Below, piece after piece: positions 40,161 to 52,590 of a stretch of 64,000 nucleotides of DNA. Made by a program: the position numbers and the translations under genes. The first letter of the stretch is position 1. Each line of letters begins with the position of its first letter. Where the stretch lies: NCBI GenBank assembly GCA_029959085.1, contig JARWIR010000010.1:19489001-19553000 (forward strand). The letters are read 5' to 3'. Origin of the DNA: Nemophila menziesii. Taxonomy: Eukaryota > Streptophyta > Magnoliopsida > Boraginales > Hydrophyllaceae. The notes below the pieces were generated by a model. The model was not told where the DNA came from. It worked only from the letters and a program-made list of their open reading frames with translations, and ran no database searches.

Positions 40161-40430
40161 GCATGCTGTGTTTGATTCAATGGGCAAAAAGGTTCCAACT
40201 TTAGTAAAAGAAGACAACAAAACCTCTAAAGATCGAAGACCCTACACCCAAAGAAAAAGAGAAAGCTTCAATGGCCATGATAGCTTCTCCAAAGAAACAA
40301 TTAAAGAAACTACCTTTTGCTTATGAGAAAGTATTTGAAGAAGAAACTGATAAAGGAGAATACAAAATGTTTCTTGGAGATTTAAGAAAGATTGGGTTGG
40401 TCTACGTTCATGGTAAGACGTTCTAAAAGA
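40160..40430 (+). pseudogene. Lys/Glu-rich small frame of gypsy G1, copy 2
   Basis: Matches the minus-strand frame 9223-9008 (SMAMIASPKKQLKKLPFAYE). A frameshift near its beginning separates it from the VFDSMGKKVP block that starts the copy-1 frame. Confidence 0.35.
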
Positions 40431-40535
40431 CGTTCTTTTTTTTGAATTGTATTTTGAGAGGAGAAGAAGAAGATGTGGCACAGTTGATCTATGAGGAGGT
40501 GATGCAATTTTCGGTCTCTCCCATGTCGTTATTTA

Positions 40536-40757
40536 ATGCAATATCATACAATGATCACGTGTCTTGATCGGAAAGCGAATATAATTTTGGGTGAAGGAGA
40601 AAAACTTGAGTTTAAGATGAGTAACAATATTGACAATGCTTGGATCATTAAAGTTTTGAGAGTAATTACGCAACTTTCAAAAGAAGAAAATGAGTACATC
40701 ATAACACTCCGTGAGCAATTAAAGAAAAATCCAGCAAAATCATATCTTAGATGTTGA
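40536..40757 (+). CDS. Small conserved frame of gypsy G1, copy 2
   Basis: 73 codons, counterpart of 8861-8649, sharing SNNIDNAWI and EYIITLREQLK. Function unknown. Confidence 0.4.
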   Translation: MQYHTMITCLDRKANIILGEGEKLEFKMSNNIDNAWIIKVLRVITQLSKEENEYIITLREQLKKNPAKSYLRC

Positions 40758-42297
40758 TAAGGCGAGGTAATAGCCTCGAAGAGTATGTTTTCTTTCTTCA
40801 CTACCATTTCTTTATGTGTAATATGTATGGTAATTTTAAATTTTATTTATTTTCTTTCTTGAGTCTTTTTCGAGTCGTGGGGACACTACTCATTTTTGAG
40901 TTGGGTGTGGGGATTCGTTGTCCTCATCTTCCCTTTTGTTTTTGCATTAAATTTAAAAAAATTTGGGTTGAAATAGGCATAGAATATGTTGAATGTACCT
41001 ATTGAGCATGATTTTAATTAGGCCAATGATAGTAAGTAGTATGTTTTTGAAAGATGTTACAAATATGTTTAGTATGCATGTATGAAAACAGGAAATAAAA
41101 GACAGAAAAGTTAATGAGCAATGCTAAGAAGTTACGTTGAAACTTAGGGAGAGTTATTTGGTGTGTAGAACGTGAGGCTTGAAATTAGTTGAAAACCCGC
41201 TTGTCTATGAACTAGTAGTGAAAAAGTAACACAATCTGGTAGTTAGAAAAATGAATAAGGCAGTTCTTTCATATTGAAGCTACTTGAAGCTTTTTTACAC
41301 CTTCTCACCTTTTTTATTTGATTATTGTTATTATTTATCCGTCTTAGCCCCTCTGAGCCTTTCTAAAGCCTTTTATTTAACCACATTATAGTCCATACCC
41401 TTAGTTTGTAGGACTTATCTATATGACCCGCACTCGAATCGCAAAACCTGAGACAAGTCGTTTTTAGAGCTTGAGTTTGGGGTGGTGGGTTTCATCATTA
41501 GGGAACAATGGGTTTGGAAATTGTAATTGTGATTTTATTGATGATGAAAAAGTTAATATTGTAACCCTTTGCCGGGGTAATAGTGAATAAAAAGAAGCTA
41601 CGAGCTAAATTTATGAAAAAGCATAATTATGAAAAAATAGTGTGATATCTCGAACATCAAAAAGAGAGTCATAGCTATACAAAAGAATATTTATTCAGAC
41701 CGGCAAAGTGGAATTTGTATATCATTATGAAAAAGGTTTTAATTGGGATTAATTGGGGATGCACATCAAAAGCATCAAGAAATTGTGTTGAGTGAGAACA
41801 TCTTCGAGTGAAAACTAAAACTTTAGGGCGATTCGTTGATGGAATGTGAGGAGAGAGCCCAAAGCTCACTTTTCATTATCCAAATATATCACACCGTCCC
41901 TAAGCCCTGTTATAACCAAAGACCTTAGGATTTCTAACTGCTTGGTGGAGAAACAATTGAGCTATTAGGTAGTCGGTAAGTGGACCATTGGATGCTATAT
42001 TAGGACCTATGAACAAACTATAGCCATTAGCATGAACTAAGTTATCAACCTCTCCTTCTGGCATTGCGAAATTAATCTTGACTTGAATTCATGGATTGTT
42101 GATTATGTGTATATTGAGCATACTTGTGCATTATTTCTTGAGCATTACTACATGAGACTTTTTAGGTATTATGCTCTAGGATTATTCATTATGTTCTGTT
42201 CTTATTCTCCTCCTACTTCTTCTTCTTGAATATTTGACTACCCTACTATTCTTTATTTTTATTGTATCGGGACGATACAACCTTGAGTTGGGGGTCT
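40758..42297 (+). other. 3' internal non-coding region of G1 copy 2, including polypurine tract
   Basis: Collinear with 7165-8640 in copy 1 up to about 42210, then 90 bp absent from copy 1, ending in GAGTTGGGGGTCT next to the LTR. No gene seen. Confidence 0.6.
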
Positions 42298-43766
42298 TGA
42301 TGTCTCCCTATTTGTCGTGAATAAATTCTTTTAGAGACATCATTTTAGTTGTATTTATTAGTCTATAGGTCGATTTTAGCATGATTTCGTACACTTTCCT
42401 ATTTTGTGTCTTGAATTAATTATTTATTATTTTTAGAGCATATTGGGTTTAATTATTTATTTAGTGTGAAGCTTTAGAGATATATGGTAATTAATTAGAG
42501 TCCAAGTTGGTTCCAAGAGCTAAAGGAAAGAAGATAAACATGGAAATTGAAGAGCTGCCATAAATCTGAATTTCACCACCTACGACCACAAATCAGCTTA
42601 TATCTCAAAATCGGTGAGGAATATGGAGAAACGGTCAAGAGAAAAGTTAAATATCTTTCCGAGAAGATGAATTTCGACCACTCATACGCGTCAAACGGAT
42701 AAGTATTGAAGCTGTTAGGACCAAAACAAAAACGGGGCTGATTTCATATTTTAGGGTTACGAATTTGAGTTGGGCTTGGAGTCCACTACTTACCTTCTCC
42801 TTCAAGAAAATGAATTAGGTCTTCCTATACACTATAAATACAACCTCTTATCATTAGAAAATCATCCTTGGCCAAACCTTAAGGTCAGGAAGAAGCTTAC
42901 GACAAGAAGAGAAGTCTGGAAGGAGTTGTGCATCAATTATGTCTCCTTCAACCTTTAATTCTGTAATTCTTTTCTCTTCTTTTCTTAGTATGAATTAAAT
43001 AAATGTACCTTGATTTTTAGCATATATATATGAACCCTAGTTTTGGTTGACATCTATCTAATTTGGGAATTCTATGTTTTAAATTGAATTATTGTTTTTA
43101 TTCTCTGTTTATGTGTTGGAATCATATTTTGTGTTCTTGTGGACTGCAACCATATAGAATTACCATCATAGTAGTTAAGTAATCATTGACAACGGTATAT
43201 TTAATTATAGGATTAACACATAATGTCTAGAGTAAGGTTTGATCTGACAATTTAGCCTAACTAGATAGTCATTATGGTTTAGTGTATTGCTATTTAATCA
43301 ATTGCAGGAAAAGATTATTAGGTTCTTATTGACACAGGTAAACCCTAAAATTATCTACCTAGCGCAATTGAAACCGACTATTGAAATACTACATGATTCA
43401 CCCTTACATGTTTAGAACGGCAAACTAGTGGGGATTACTTGCTAATTACTCAAGCTAAACTCTCATACTATCTTCTTTTCTTTTATTTAATTTTCTGTCT
43501 TTTAATTTATTAGTTTAGTTTTCTTATTTAAAAACCAAATAAATATACATCTCTTCTTTCTACTTGAGTATTATCTATTCTAACTTGCATATTTTTACTT
43601 GAATATTTGCATAAGTTCTTCTTAACCTTCGTAGTCCCTGAGGAACGAATTCTACTTATTCATTAAAACTTGCATACGATCTGTATACTTGCAGAACTGT
43701 GCTCATCTTAGGGTATTTATTTGCACTTATTTTATACATATTTTTATAACACCGTAGGCGACACCA
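42298..43766 (+). repeat. 3' LTR of gypsy G1, copy 2
   Basis: 1469 bp, starts TGATGTCTCC and ends GCGACACCA. It matches the solo LTR 4555-6063 in reverse. Confidence 0.9.
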
Positions 43767-43803
43767 GCACCCCATAAATCGGGGCTCCATCTGTGTCGGC
43801 CAT

Positions 43804-46685
43804 TTACTTCCCATACAACTTTACACCCATTTTACGACTTCTTTGCAATAATTTCATCGATATAAAAGACCTATTTTTTGCTTGAGTGGCTAAAATTGAG
43901 TTCTTTACTCTAGAGAAATATTTTGTGTTAATCATTGTTGCCTCGTGTTCTGATTTCCTCTTTTTTGTTCTCTCGTCGGTATACCACTTACATTTGAACA
44001 ACACAACTGAACAACCACCACCGAATCCACTTTCACAATTTTTACTAACTCACCTTAATAAGTTATTCCACATGTAATAGTACAAACTATGTAATTTTGA
44101 GTTACTCTCTTTTGTCCCTTGTCACGAGTATCCCATTTGACCATGTTCACAACTCAAGAATCATATCTTTATATGGGGCTATTCGATATATTGTCCAATA
44201 AAATAATTTCATTGGAAGCAAATGGATCACTAGCTTTGCGCAATAATACACCTATCCACAACACCAAGTATTAGTTATAATAGAGATGGAAAAAGTTGAA
44301 AACTTAATTACCTTTCTCAAGAAATATTGATGAAAAATTTCTCGATGATTTTTTTCTATATCAGGATTGGCATGCACTTATGTTCCTTAAACATGAAGAA
44401 TAGTGTAAACATTCTTATATAAGCAATTTTTTTAATATAATTACGTATATCATATAGGCTTGAATCTCGTCTCAATTATGAAGGATATATTGATCGATTT
44501 TTTCCTTCTCTTTGTATGGTAAAGTACGAAACTTTGTCTTACCAACCGGTTGGCATTGGTTTTTAAACATGGGTAGTTGTTTGGGTTCAAGAATCGTTCC
44601 ACCATATCTACCTAGATTGTTGAATTTTTTTACTTTGTTCTTGAAGGCACCGAGATATAAAAGTCAATGTTTCCTCTACTATGTATCCCTCGACGATTGA
44701 ACCCTCTGGACTAGACGGATTCCGATTATATTATTTAAGTTTCTTCAAGTACCTCTCGAACAGGTACATCCAATGCATTTGAACTGAACCTTCTAACTGA
44801 GCTTCCTCGTACAAGTGTATGACAAGGTGAATCATTATGTCAAAAAAAATCGAGAGGAAAAGTCATCTCAACCTTGAACATAAGCACAACCACTTCAACC
44901 TTACCTGAATGTAGTTTTTCATACTTAGGTTCATTTTACAAAAATTTATAAACATGTTGCAAAACCTGATAATTGAATCGCTAATCAATTTATCGCCAAG
45001 AAGCCCTGGAATACTAGCCCTAAAAGGAGACTGGATCATTATATGACTGTCATGGGATTGCATATCGATCATCTTCCCCAAATCACTCTGGACGTTATTA
45101 CTAAAACTAGAAGTGAATCCATTGGGAAACTTTTGTGCCTTCAACCTATCCAGAAACACGTGTCGTTTTTCCGGGGGCATTGCATACTTTGTGCATGGTA
45201 GCATCATTTGATATCCATATCTTTCAGATCCTTTCTTTCTTTCACATTATCTTTGTTAATTTTCCTATCTAAACCAACCAATGAATTGAGCATACCATCA
45301 CACACAGTCTTCTCACAATGCATAACATCAATAATATGTTTCAACAAATTTTTCGACTAATATGGCAAACGATAAAAATTATTCCTTTTCTTCCAATTAA
45401 ACTCACAATGACCTATTTTATTTGTCACCTTGCCACCGAAATCCTTATGTTTATTGGGAAACACAATAGGAAACTCATCTAACTGCGTCTATATACCTAC
45501 GAGGCTAAGTTTCCTAGGCAGAGCCTTATTCTTGATTTTTATGTACGAAGACATGTCTTTTCTAAAAGATGCCTAATAAGTAACCATCCTGTGTGATAAA
45601 AATAAACAACCCCTTTATTCACCCGCACGAACGGAGTAGAATCTATACATTCGGGGGATGCTAAGTAACCTTGACTCAACCATCTTGAAGTGTATGAACG
45701 AACCAGGTGAAAATTAATCGTAAAAAAGAAACAGAACTTCATTACAAATTCTTCCGTCATATGTGAATCGTATGTAAGGATCCCCGTACCCCACAACTTT
45801 TCCAACTCATCTATAATAAGACGGAGAAATACATCCATATCTTTTCCACGTGAATGAGGACCCGGAATCAACAAAGTAAGCATAAAGATGGATTCTTTCA
45901 TGCATAACCAAGATGACAAGTTGTAGATTGTCAATATAACTAGTCACATGGTATATGAGTTCTTTTGCATGGAGAAAGAACAAAACCCATTAACTCCCAA
46001 ACCAAGGCGTACCTTCGGTGGTTCTCTAGTAAACTTAAGATTCCTCTCGTCAAAAGTTTTTTAACTAGTACCATCAACTAGATGACGCAACACATCTTCG
46101 TATGTAATTTTTTCAGTATGGTGTCAAATCATGTCTTTTGTGTTGTGCCTCGAAGCGTACATTTTTGCAACCTTGGCGCAATGGGAAAATAACGTAGTTT
46201 CTTATGTGGCACTTTCTTCCCCTTTTTTGGATCCCACCTAGATTGGCAACATACTGGACACGTCTCCAATTTTTCATTCTCTTTATAGTACAAAGCGTAA
46301 TCATTCAAACACACATCGATCGTGATGTATCTAATGCCCAATCTTTTCAATTTTTTTGCACTCCTCATAAGAAAAAGGTAAGCATGACCTTTTAGAAAAA
46401 TGCGACACAACAATTGAAAAGGTTTGGTAAAAGAGGTGTTTTCCCACTTGTTCTTCATTTTGACATTCATTAACTTGGCTATGAAATTTAAAGACTCCAT
46501 CGTAGTAGATCCAGGTACAACCCGATCTCCATTTCCTTAAACAATGCGTCGAGACACCCATGACTTCGGCCAGTAATATTCTCGTCGTCCATCTCGGTGT
46601 CACTGGAGTGACCCCCAACTTTAATAGTGTGTCTTAAATCATCCAACACATTCAACATTTCATCATCTACGATTAGGTTATTCAC
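43804..46685 (-). pseudogene. CACTA TNP2 transposase, fragmented
   Basis: Blocks on the minus strand: 46685-46490 (LDALFKEMEIGLYL), 46500-46129 (ITIDVCLNDYALYY, CPVCCQSRWDPKKG, KKLRYFPIAPRLQ), 45934-45539 (LLIPGPHSRGKDMDVFLRL, the conserved block around the second catalytic Asp), 45207-44863 (PNGFTSSFSNNV, DSHIMIQS), about 44860-44560 in two frames (MHWMYLFERYLKKLK, GYIVEETLTFISRCL; DUF4218-like) and 44004-43804 (LFKCKWYTDE, INTKYFS; DUF4216-like). Many frame changes separate them. The same blocks are better preserved at 61440-63938. Confidence 0.75.
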
Positions 46686-46899
46686 GAAAGAAAATTATTT
46701 TTCACCGTGTTTTGTCGAAATCTCATACGTTGACAAAACCCATTTCTAAAGAGTTCTGCTCTAACATCATTAATATGAAATTTTGGATTATTGAAACAAC
46801 GATTATATGGACATAAAATGAAACAAAACTACCCATATATTTTTTTGTAAAATTAATAAATTCCCTCAGACTCGACAAATATTCCCTCCTAACGTATTT

Positions 46900-47279
46900 G
46901 ATTTAATCCAACTCTTGCCAGTTACCAGATCCATCATCTAAATTGATATAAACATATAATGATAACCAAAAAAATAATTAGATAAATTTTTAAAAAACAA
47001 CAATTATATCCAAAATATACATCATAACCCCTAAAATACACACGATAATACACATTGCATTCATATAATCAAAGCATACTAAAACAAGTAGTTAATTTAA
47101 ACAAAATAGGGAAAAGTTAGAATTTTTAATAATGCCTAATTTGGAGGATTTAATAGAGTTTTTTAGGTTGAAGTGGGACCCACACTTGTATGATGTAGTT
47201 GAGAAGTATTGTTAATGATGGGCAGAGCACGAGTTGCGGTTTGGAAAAATTATTGGCCATTTATTGAGTAGGGTTATAA
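46900..47279 (-). other. AT-rich internal DNA of the CACTA remnant, no gene seen
   Basis: Lies upstream of the transposase remnant. No frame or repeat supported. Confidence 0.45.
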
Positions 47280-47640
47280 TTTTGGGAGTAAATCACCAAT
47301 AACGGTGTGCCATTTGGCAGTTATATACTCGTCATTTCCTGGCAAGGATATTTTTCCTCGCCAATGGAAAAATAATCCTCACGGGGACATGAAGGGTTTC
47401 GCAGAAAAATTGATCAACAGTTAGGACATATTTATTATTTAATTATTTCCGAAAATAAAACAATCTTTGCAAATAGCATTCATTGGCGAGGAAACTTGTC
47501 CTCACCAACAAGTTCCTCAAATAAGTGACGACCACTAGTATCGCCAATAGGATTTCCTCGCAGAAGACCACTTCTTATCGAGAACATGTGTGTCCTCGCC
47601 AATGACGTGGTCGCAAAAGATCACGCGTGTAGTAGTATGA
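47280..47640 (-). repeat. Subterminal repeats of the CACTA remnant (CCTCGCCAAT family)
   Basis: About nine copies in both orientations of CTCGCCAATG / CATTGGCGAGG and close variants (for example 47359, 47483, 47545 and 47593). Subterminal arrays of this kind bind the TNPA-type protein in En/Spm. Confidence 0.7.
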
Positions 47641-48510
47641 ACAAATGAATAAACACCCAGCCTTCTCATAACCCTTCAATTTTCATGCTTCTTTACCCCA
47701 TTCACTTTCACAATAAATTCAAGACCTTTGTCATTCTCGAGAGTGAGTGAATAAACAATATTAAGATATTTTCAATCTCCAAATTTATTAGATGCTACCT
47801 TCATTCTATAATAATAGTCTTTTTACCCAAAAAAAATATATATTCTACCATATATGTAACATTTAAATTTCAAAACATAATAAATGATTTTTTTTTCCAA
47901 TTTTACCATTTTTTTAAAATCTTTCACCAATTATATATTTGATTTTTTTTAAATATAATTAAAGATATATTAGTCATTGTAAATTAAATTTGTTTTAATT
48001 ATTAGTCATTTTAATTATTATGGAATGTTAAAGAGTCTATTAATTTTCTTCGAATATCAAATTTCCATAATCTTTATTTCCAAATTCTCTTGCTATTCCG
48101 AATTTTTCCGATTGCAAGCAAACAACCAACCTTTTACAAAAACTCTTAAAGATCGGCATAGCCTTACGGATAGGATAATTAAATGCATTATCTCTATAAC
48201 ACATAATATAGGTTCATGACCAAACATGCCATCGATTTACTATTTTCGTGTAGCACATAACATAAGAACTAACAACACAATTAACATAAAAAGAACTATA
48301 GGGTATTAATGCACTACAATTAAATAATATGCTGAGATATGATTATGAACAAATCTGCAAATCTGCCTATCAAATTTTCTATATGTAACAGAAAGCAAAA
48401 AGCTGGATATAAATTATTCGGTATTATTATAAAATCACTCCAGGACCGCTATGAGAATGAACACGCAAAGACTGAAATGACCTAGTCTATAAAGAATGTT
48501 GTAATCTACT
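47641..48510. other. 3' flank of the E2 pseudogene, no gene seen
   Basis: AT-rich. From about 48055 it is collinear with 33235-33764, the 3' flank of the intact E2 gene. Confidence 0.6.
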
Positions 48511-49103
48511 TTACATTTTCATTTTTTTCGGAATAACACAACATTTAAATGCGTCTTTAAGCTTTTCAAAAGGTCCTTTACGGTTACGCTTCTCTTCTTT
48601 TTCCTTGTTTGCACTTTCCTCAATTTCAGGCATAGAAACACCGATAATTTCAAAAGCACGTACAAGATCTGCATGAACTTGTACTAAATCAGACTTAAAG
48701 GTGTTGGACGTGTTAACACGCGTTGAAAAAGATGAGCCATCCCAAGTGCCGATGAGGCTCAAACAAACCTTCCCCTTTTCATAAAGATTGGGATTTATAT
48801 CAAGGCCACGAGATAGATAGAACACTTTTGGGGGACTTTGAGGGTAACTGGAGGGAAAAGAACGTCAAAGAAGAAGAGACCATCGTGATAAGGAGTACCT
48901 TGGGCACCAACAATTACAGCGCTCAGCAAATCCATTCTTGTTTCAAACACTCGCACGTAAATGGAATCTGGAAGATTTGTCTCAAGTATCTTCCATTCTT
49001 TGGTGATGTATCTGCTGCATTCAGATGAAATTGGTTGCCCCTTATTTATAAATGTATGATTGGTTACATCATCACTTACAATGTCAAATTTCTTGAACTC
49101 CAT
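48511..49103 (-). pseudogene. Ubiquitin-conjugating enzyme E2 pseudogene
   Basis: Paralogue of 33765-34685. It starts MEFKKFDIVSDD and keeps the first 80 residues almost unchanged. A one-base deletion in the FPPDYP codons (near 48850) shifts the frame. Further on, the sequence jumps from GTW, just after the active-site Cys region, to DGSS. This removes the equivalent of about residues 122-234 (113 codons, a multiple of three). The C-terminus with FKCCVIPKK is retained. The enzyme fold cannot form. Confidence 0.92.
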
Positions 49104-49301
49104 TGAATCAGGAAAGCACAAATCTTGAACAGAATTTGTAAGATGAAAAACAAGTTTGATTTACAACTTTTGGCTTGAGTATCTTGATTTACTTAGATGA
49201 ATATGTAGAATTAGAAATAAAATGATTAAAGAGTTTCAAGCTCCAAGAAAGAGCGAATGAGAGTCTTGAAACCGATAAATGATATATGGGTATATAATCT
49301 A
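49104..49301. other. 5' flank of the E2 pseudogene
   Basis: Collinear with the DNA just upstream of 34685. No separate feature. Confidence 0.5.
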
Positions 49302-49480
49302 GGGTAATACTTCCATTCAATATTGGATGGTCCAATATTTAAATCACCGCCATTGATTATTAAAACAAAACACATGTAATTAGATTAATGTGATAGTTAC
49401 TTTTGCAAGTTTAAAACATGAGGTATGTGTATGAATGTAATTGGTGTAGGATCATCCAATATTGGATGGAGGAATTTTCC
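49302..49480. mobile_element. 179-bp Mutator-type MITE
   Basis: Flanked by the perfect 9-bp duplication tataatcta (49293-49301 and 49481-49489). The ends are inverted over about 35 bp: GGGTAATACTTCCAT... on the left against GGAAAATTCCTCCAT... on the right, both containing CAATATTGGATG, itself nearly palindromic. Absent near the intact E2 gene. Confidence 0.9.
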
Positions 49481-49489
49481 TATAATCTA

Positions 49490-49947
49490 TCTATAATTGT
49501 TAATATATAGTTAAGGGTAGCGAATTTTTTTCTTTTTTCCTTTTTTCTTTACTTGTTTTTCATTACTTCGTGCTTCATTTGACATTATTTTAGTTAATTT
49601 TCATTCCATTATTCAATTTTTTAGTTTGTCAAATGTCCACGGTGTTTTTACTTATTCGTTGAGAATTGAGATGATAATATTCATCAGGTTTAGAGAGCGA
49701 ATAATATGTAGTTGGTTTTGTTTTGGTTTTTTTTTATTTAATATAAATAGAGTACTCAAAATACCTCTAACAAAAATAATTTTGAATTTGTTTGCCAAGC
49801 ATCCAAAATTCTTAAAAGAAAGTTATATATCCACAACTAAGACTGGACAGATATATTTATCCAAATCAAATTTTGAGCCTCGGCCCGAACCATTATATTA
49901 CTTATGCACGCACTGCGAAAATTTAGCAGCGACCCGCGTTTCATCGC
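49490..49947. other. Upstream flank of the E2 pseudogene, shared with 34930-35720
   Basis: Contains the blocks shared with the intact E2 copy. It lacks the MITE found there. It meets segment A copy 2 at about 49948. Confidence 0.55.
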
Positions 49948-50172
49948 TAATAAGTAAGACCTGATGTGACAGCTAGACACATTACCATTTAATATAGTTG
50001 TAATTGCAAATATCAATATAAAAGAGAAAACAAAATTATAATGTACGACAATACATGTACAGACCAGAACACACAAGCATTAAATAAAGTGAAATTCTCT
50101 TTTTCAGATAATTGATGATCACCAGCTCTAAGGTTTTACACTCGTGTCTCTTTCAGGTTCAGGTTCTTGCTT

Positions 50173-50469
50173 CTATATAGGTTCGACTTTTAACAACTGA
50201 AATTTACGTGATTTTTGGACATGCCAAATATTTATAAAATCACCATCATCATTTGCTAACTCTAATTGTGAATCGAATTGAGATTTAAGATCCACGTCAT
50301 CATTTCCTTTGCTTAAAAACTCAATCTGATCAACACAATTAGAGATGGAGAATTCTGATGAAACTACCATATCTACATCTTCGATTATAGTATCTACTTT
50401 ATCAAGTGGCTCATCCACATATTCGATAATATTATATGTTGCTTCATCATCATTTATTTGATATTTCAC
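50173..50469 (-). pseudogene. Acidic protein of unknown function, last exon, copy 2 with nonsense codon
   Basis: 98 codons, homologous to 1981-2259. This copy keeps the reading frame past the point where copy 1 is shifted, then meets TAG after KVEPI, where copy 1 has a Gln codon. Sequence resembling coding DNA (KQEPEPERDTS) continues beyond the stop. Rich in Asp and Glu. Family not recognised. Confidence 0.45.
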
Positions 50470-50784
50470 CTTTTTTTCTTGTGTCTAAGCTTTTTATATC
50501 TTTTCTTATCTAACTTAGCTTGATTGCATATAAATAAAGTCAATTATATTATATTTGGCTTATGAAATGTGTTATATTTACCTCTTTTCAGGAGTATCTT
50601 CTTCCTCCACAAGCAAATTTTGGCATTCTTAAAGCATATGCATCTTTGTGAGCAAACCATGCGTACCTGAGAATAACAAACATGTAATTTCTATAAATAG
50701 ATCACCCAAAAAAGAATTTATTAATCGAGTAAATATATACCAATTTCTGTTAAAAAACAGGCTAACACAAGTAGCTAAGTTCAA

Positions 50785-51200
50785 CTTTTTTAGTTGTGGG
50801 AATTTTCCCGAAACTAGATTTTTTGAGTTTTGGAAATTTTCCCGAAACTAGATTTTTTGAGTTTTGGGAATTTTCCCGAAACTCGATTTTATCAGTTTCG
50901 AGAATTTTTCCGAAACTCAAATTGTTTTTTTTTTTAAATTGTTTTTTTCTGATATATAATTGTTTGGAACTAACATTATAGTTTTCCATAACTCAACTTT
51001 TTGAGTTTTGAGAATTCTCCTGAAACTCAAATTATTTTTTTTTTTTAAAAAAAAAAATATTTTTCTAATGTATAATTGTTTCGAACTAACATTATTTCCA
51101 TAACTTAATTTTTTTATTTTGGGAATTTTCCTCCCATAGCTCAACTTTTTGAGTTGTAGGAATTTTTTCTGAACTCAACTCTTTGAGTTTTAAAATTTCT
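50785..51200. repeat. Degenerate ~45-bp tandem repeats, copy 2, one extra unit
   Basis: Partner of 2575-2960. The first block has four units of GAATTTTCCCGAAAC against three in copy 1. Confidence 0.75.
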
Positions 51201-52590
51201 CCTTAACTCGAACTGTATTATTTTTAAAAAAAAATCAGTATTATGTATTTAGAATAATTATTGACCCGTTTTTATGATATTTTTGTATATTTTCTTGACA
51301 TATCCATTTTAATTATTTTGTTGCCGTTAACTGGAAGCAAACTCAAGATCTCTTGAAGAAGGTAGAAAAGACATGTCTTTTACGAGATACTACACAAGGC
51401 TGCAGGAGATTATTGGGAAAAAACCTAAATACTATTAAATTAAATAAAGGGTTGTTAATAATTTAATAGGTAAATAGTATTTAATGGATAATTATTCCTT
51501 TTTTATATTTATTAGAATAATTGTTTTATTTAAGATATGAAAATGAGTTCGAATTTACAACAACTCCATGTATAAATAGTTAAACCTTATCGCTATGGAT
51601 AATGATAAACTTACATTATATTAATATATTGTTTAGATTCAGATTTTTAAAGGAAAAAAAAGTAATAGGAATAATTTTTCCTTTTCTTTATTTAAATATA
51701 TATATTTTTTTAAAGAAAAGTAATTCAATGGATTGCAAAATTTTTAAATTTCTTTTAAAATGTAATATATTTAATCCTTATATTTTGAAGTCATTTAAAA
51801 AAAATTACTTTTTAAAATGTCACAAATAACTTTATAATTTTAATGTATAATATTTTTACATAACATAAAAAAGATATAAAAATATTTTTATGTAAAATAA
51901 TCATTTTCTTTTTTTTAATAATGTGAATCTAAACAAGTGATTTCTTAATCCAAACACGATTATCACTTTTTTTGTTAATATTTTTATAATCTAAACATGA
52001 TTATCATTTTTTTTAATATTTTTATATTTCTATCATTTCCTTTGATAAGTTGTATCCAAACAATGTATACGTGTTAATAGTATGCTAATATACTTAACAA
52101 GCCCATTTAATTTAAAAAAAAAAAAAAGTTTTCAATGAACCTATAGCCTTATTTTCTCACTCAAGTTATAAATAGAAATTATGACCCAAAAGTTAAATAA
52201 ATAAAATTTGAGCCTAAATACCATTGCTTTAAAAAAAAAAAAAAAATCTCCTACAACATTATTAAGTAAATTATTTAAGATCCAAAATAAACTAAATTAT
52301 CTCTATTTTAAAAAGTAATAGTTACAGATCTTTAAAAGGTTCAGATGTAGAGAGAAAAGAAGAATCCAAATTTAGAGTTACTCCGTGTATAAAAAGTTAA
52401 ACATTATCGCTAAGGATAATGATAAACTTATATATATTAAGTGTTAGTAGTATACTGATATACTTAACGAACCCATTTCATTAAAAAAGATGGGCCTTCT
52501 ACATATAAATATAACGTCACTTCCATTCCGTTAAATATTAGGTCAATTTTTTTTTTCTCTTTACAACCTACCCAAAAGAAAATCATAATC

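Larger units (their letters stand above)
37815..43766 (+). mobile_element. Gypsy family G1, copy 2: 5'-truncated with complete 3' LTR
   Basis: In order: gag-like region with a stop (37980-39110), palindrome-rich block (39340-39575), two small conserved frames (40160-40430 and 40536-40757), non-coding DNA, purine-rich tract (about 42285-42297) and 3' LTR (42298-43766). No 5' LTR, primer site or pol genes. Collinear with the minus-strand copy 7165-11870. Confidence 0.85.
43800..47640 (-). mobile_element. CACTA (En/Spm) element remnant with decayed TNP2 transposase
   Basis: Minus-strand coding blocks in the usual CACTA order (TNP2, DUF4218-like, DUF4216-like) lie between the G1 LTR and the flank of the E2 pseudogene. 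The right end has GCGAGGA-type subterminal repeats and a terminal TACTACTACACGCG (minus strand, about 47638), close to a CACTA terminus. The left end is not recognisable. Stops and frameshifts throughout make it inactive. It is not a close copy of the element at 60362: the subterminal repeats differ. Confidence 0.75.
49948..52138. repeat. Segmental duplication, segment A copy 2
   Basis: Partner of 1745-3926. The A-B junction near 52138 is uninterrupted and shows the target site of the retrotransposon inserted in copy 1. Confidence 0.9.
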
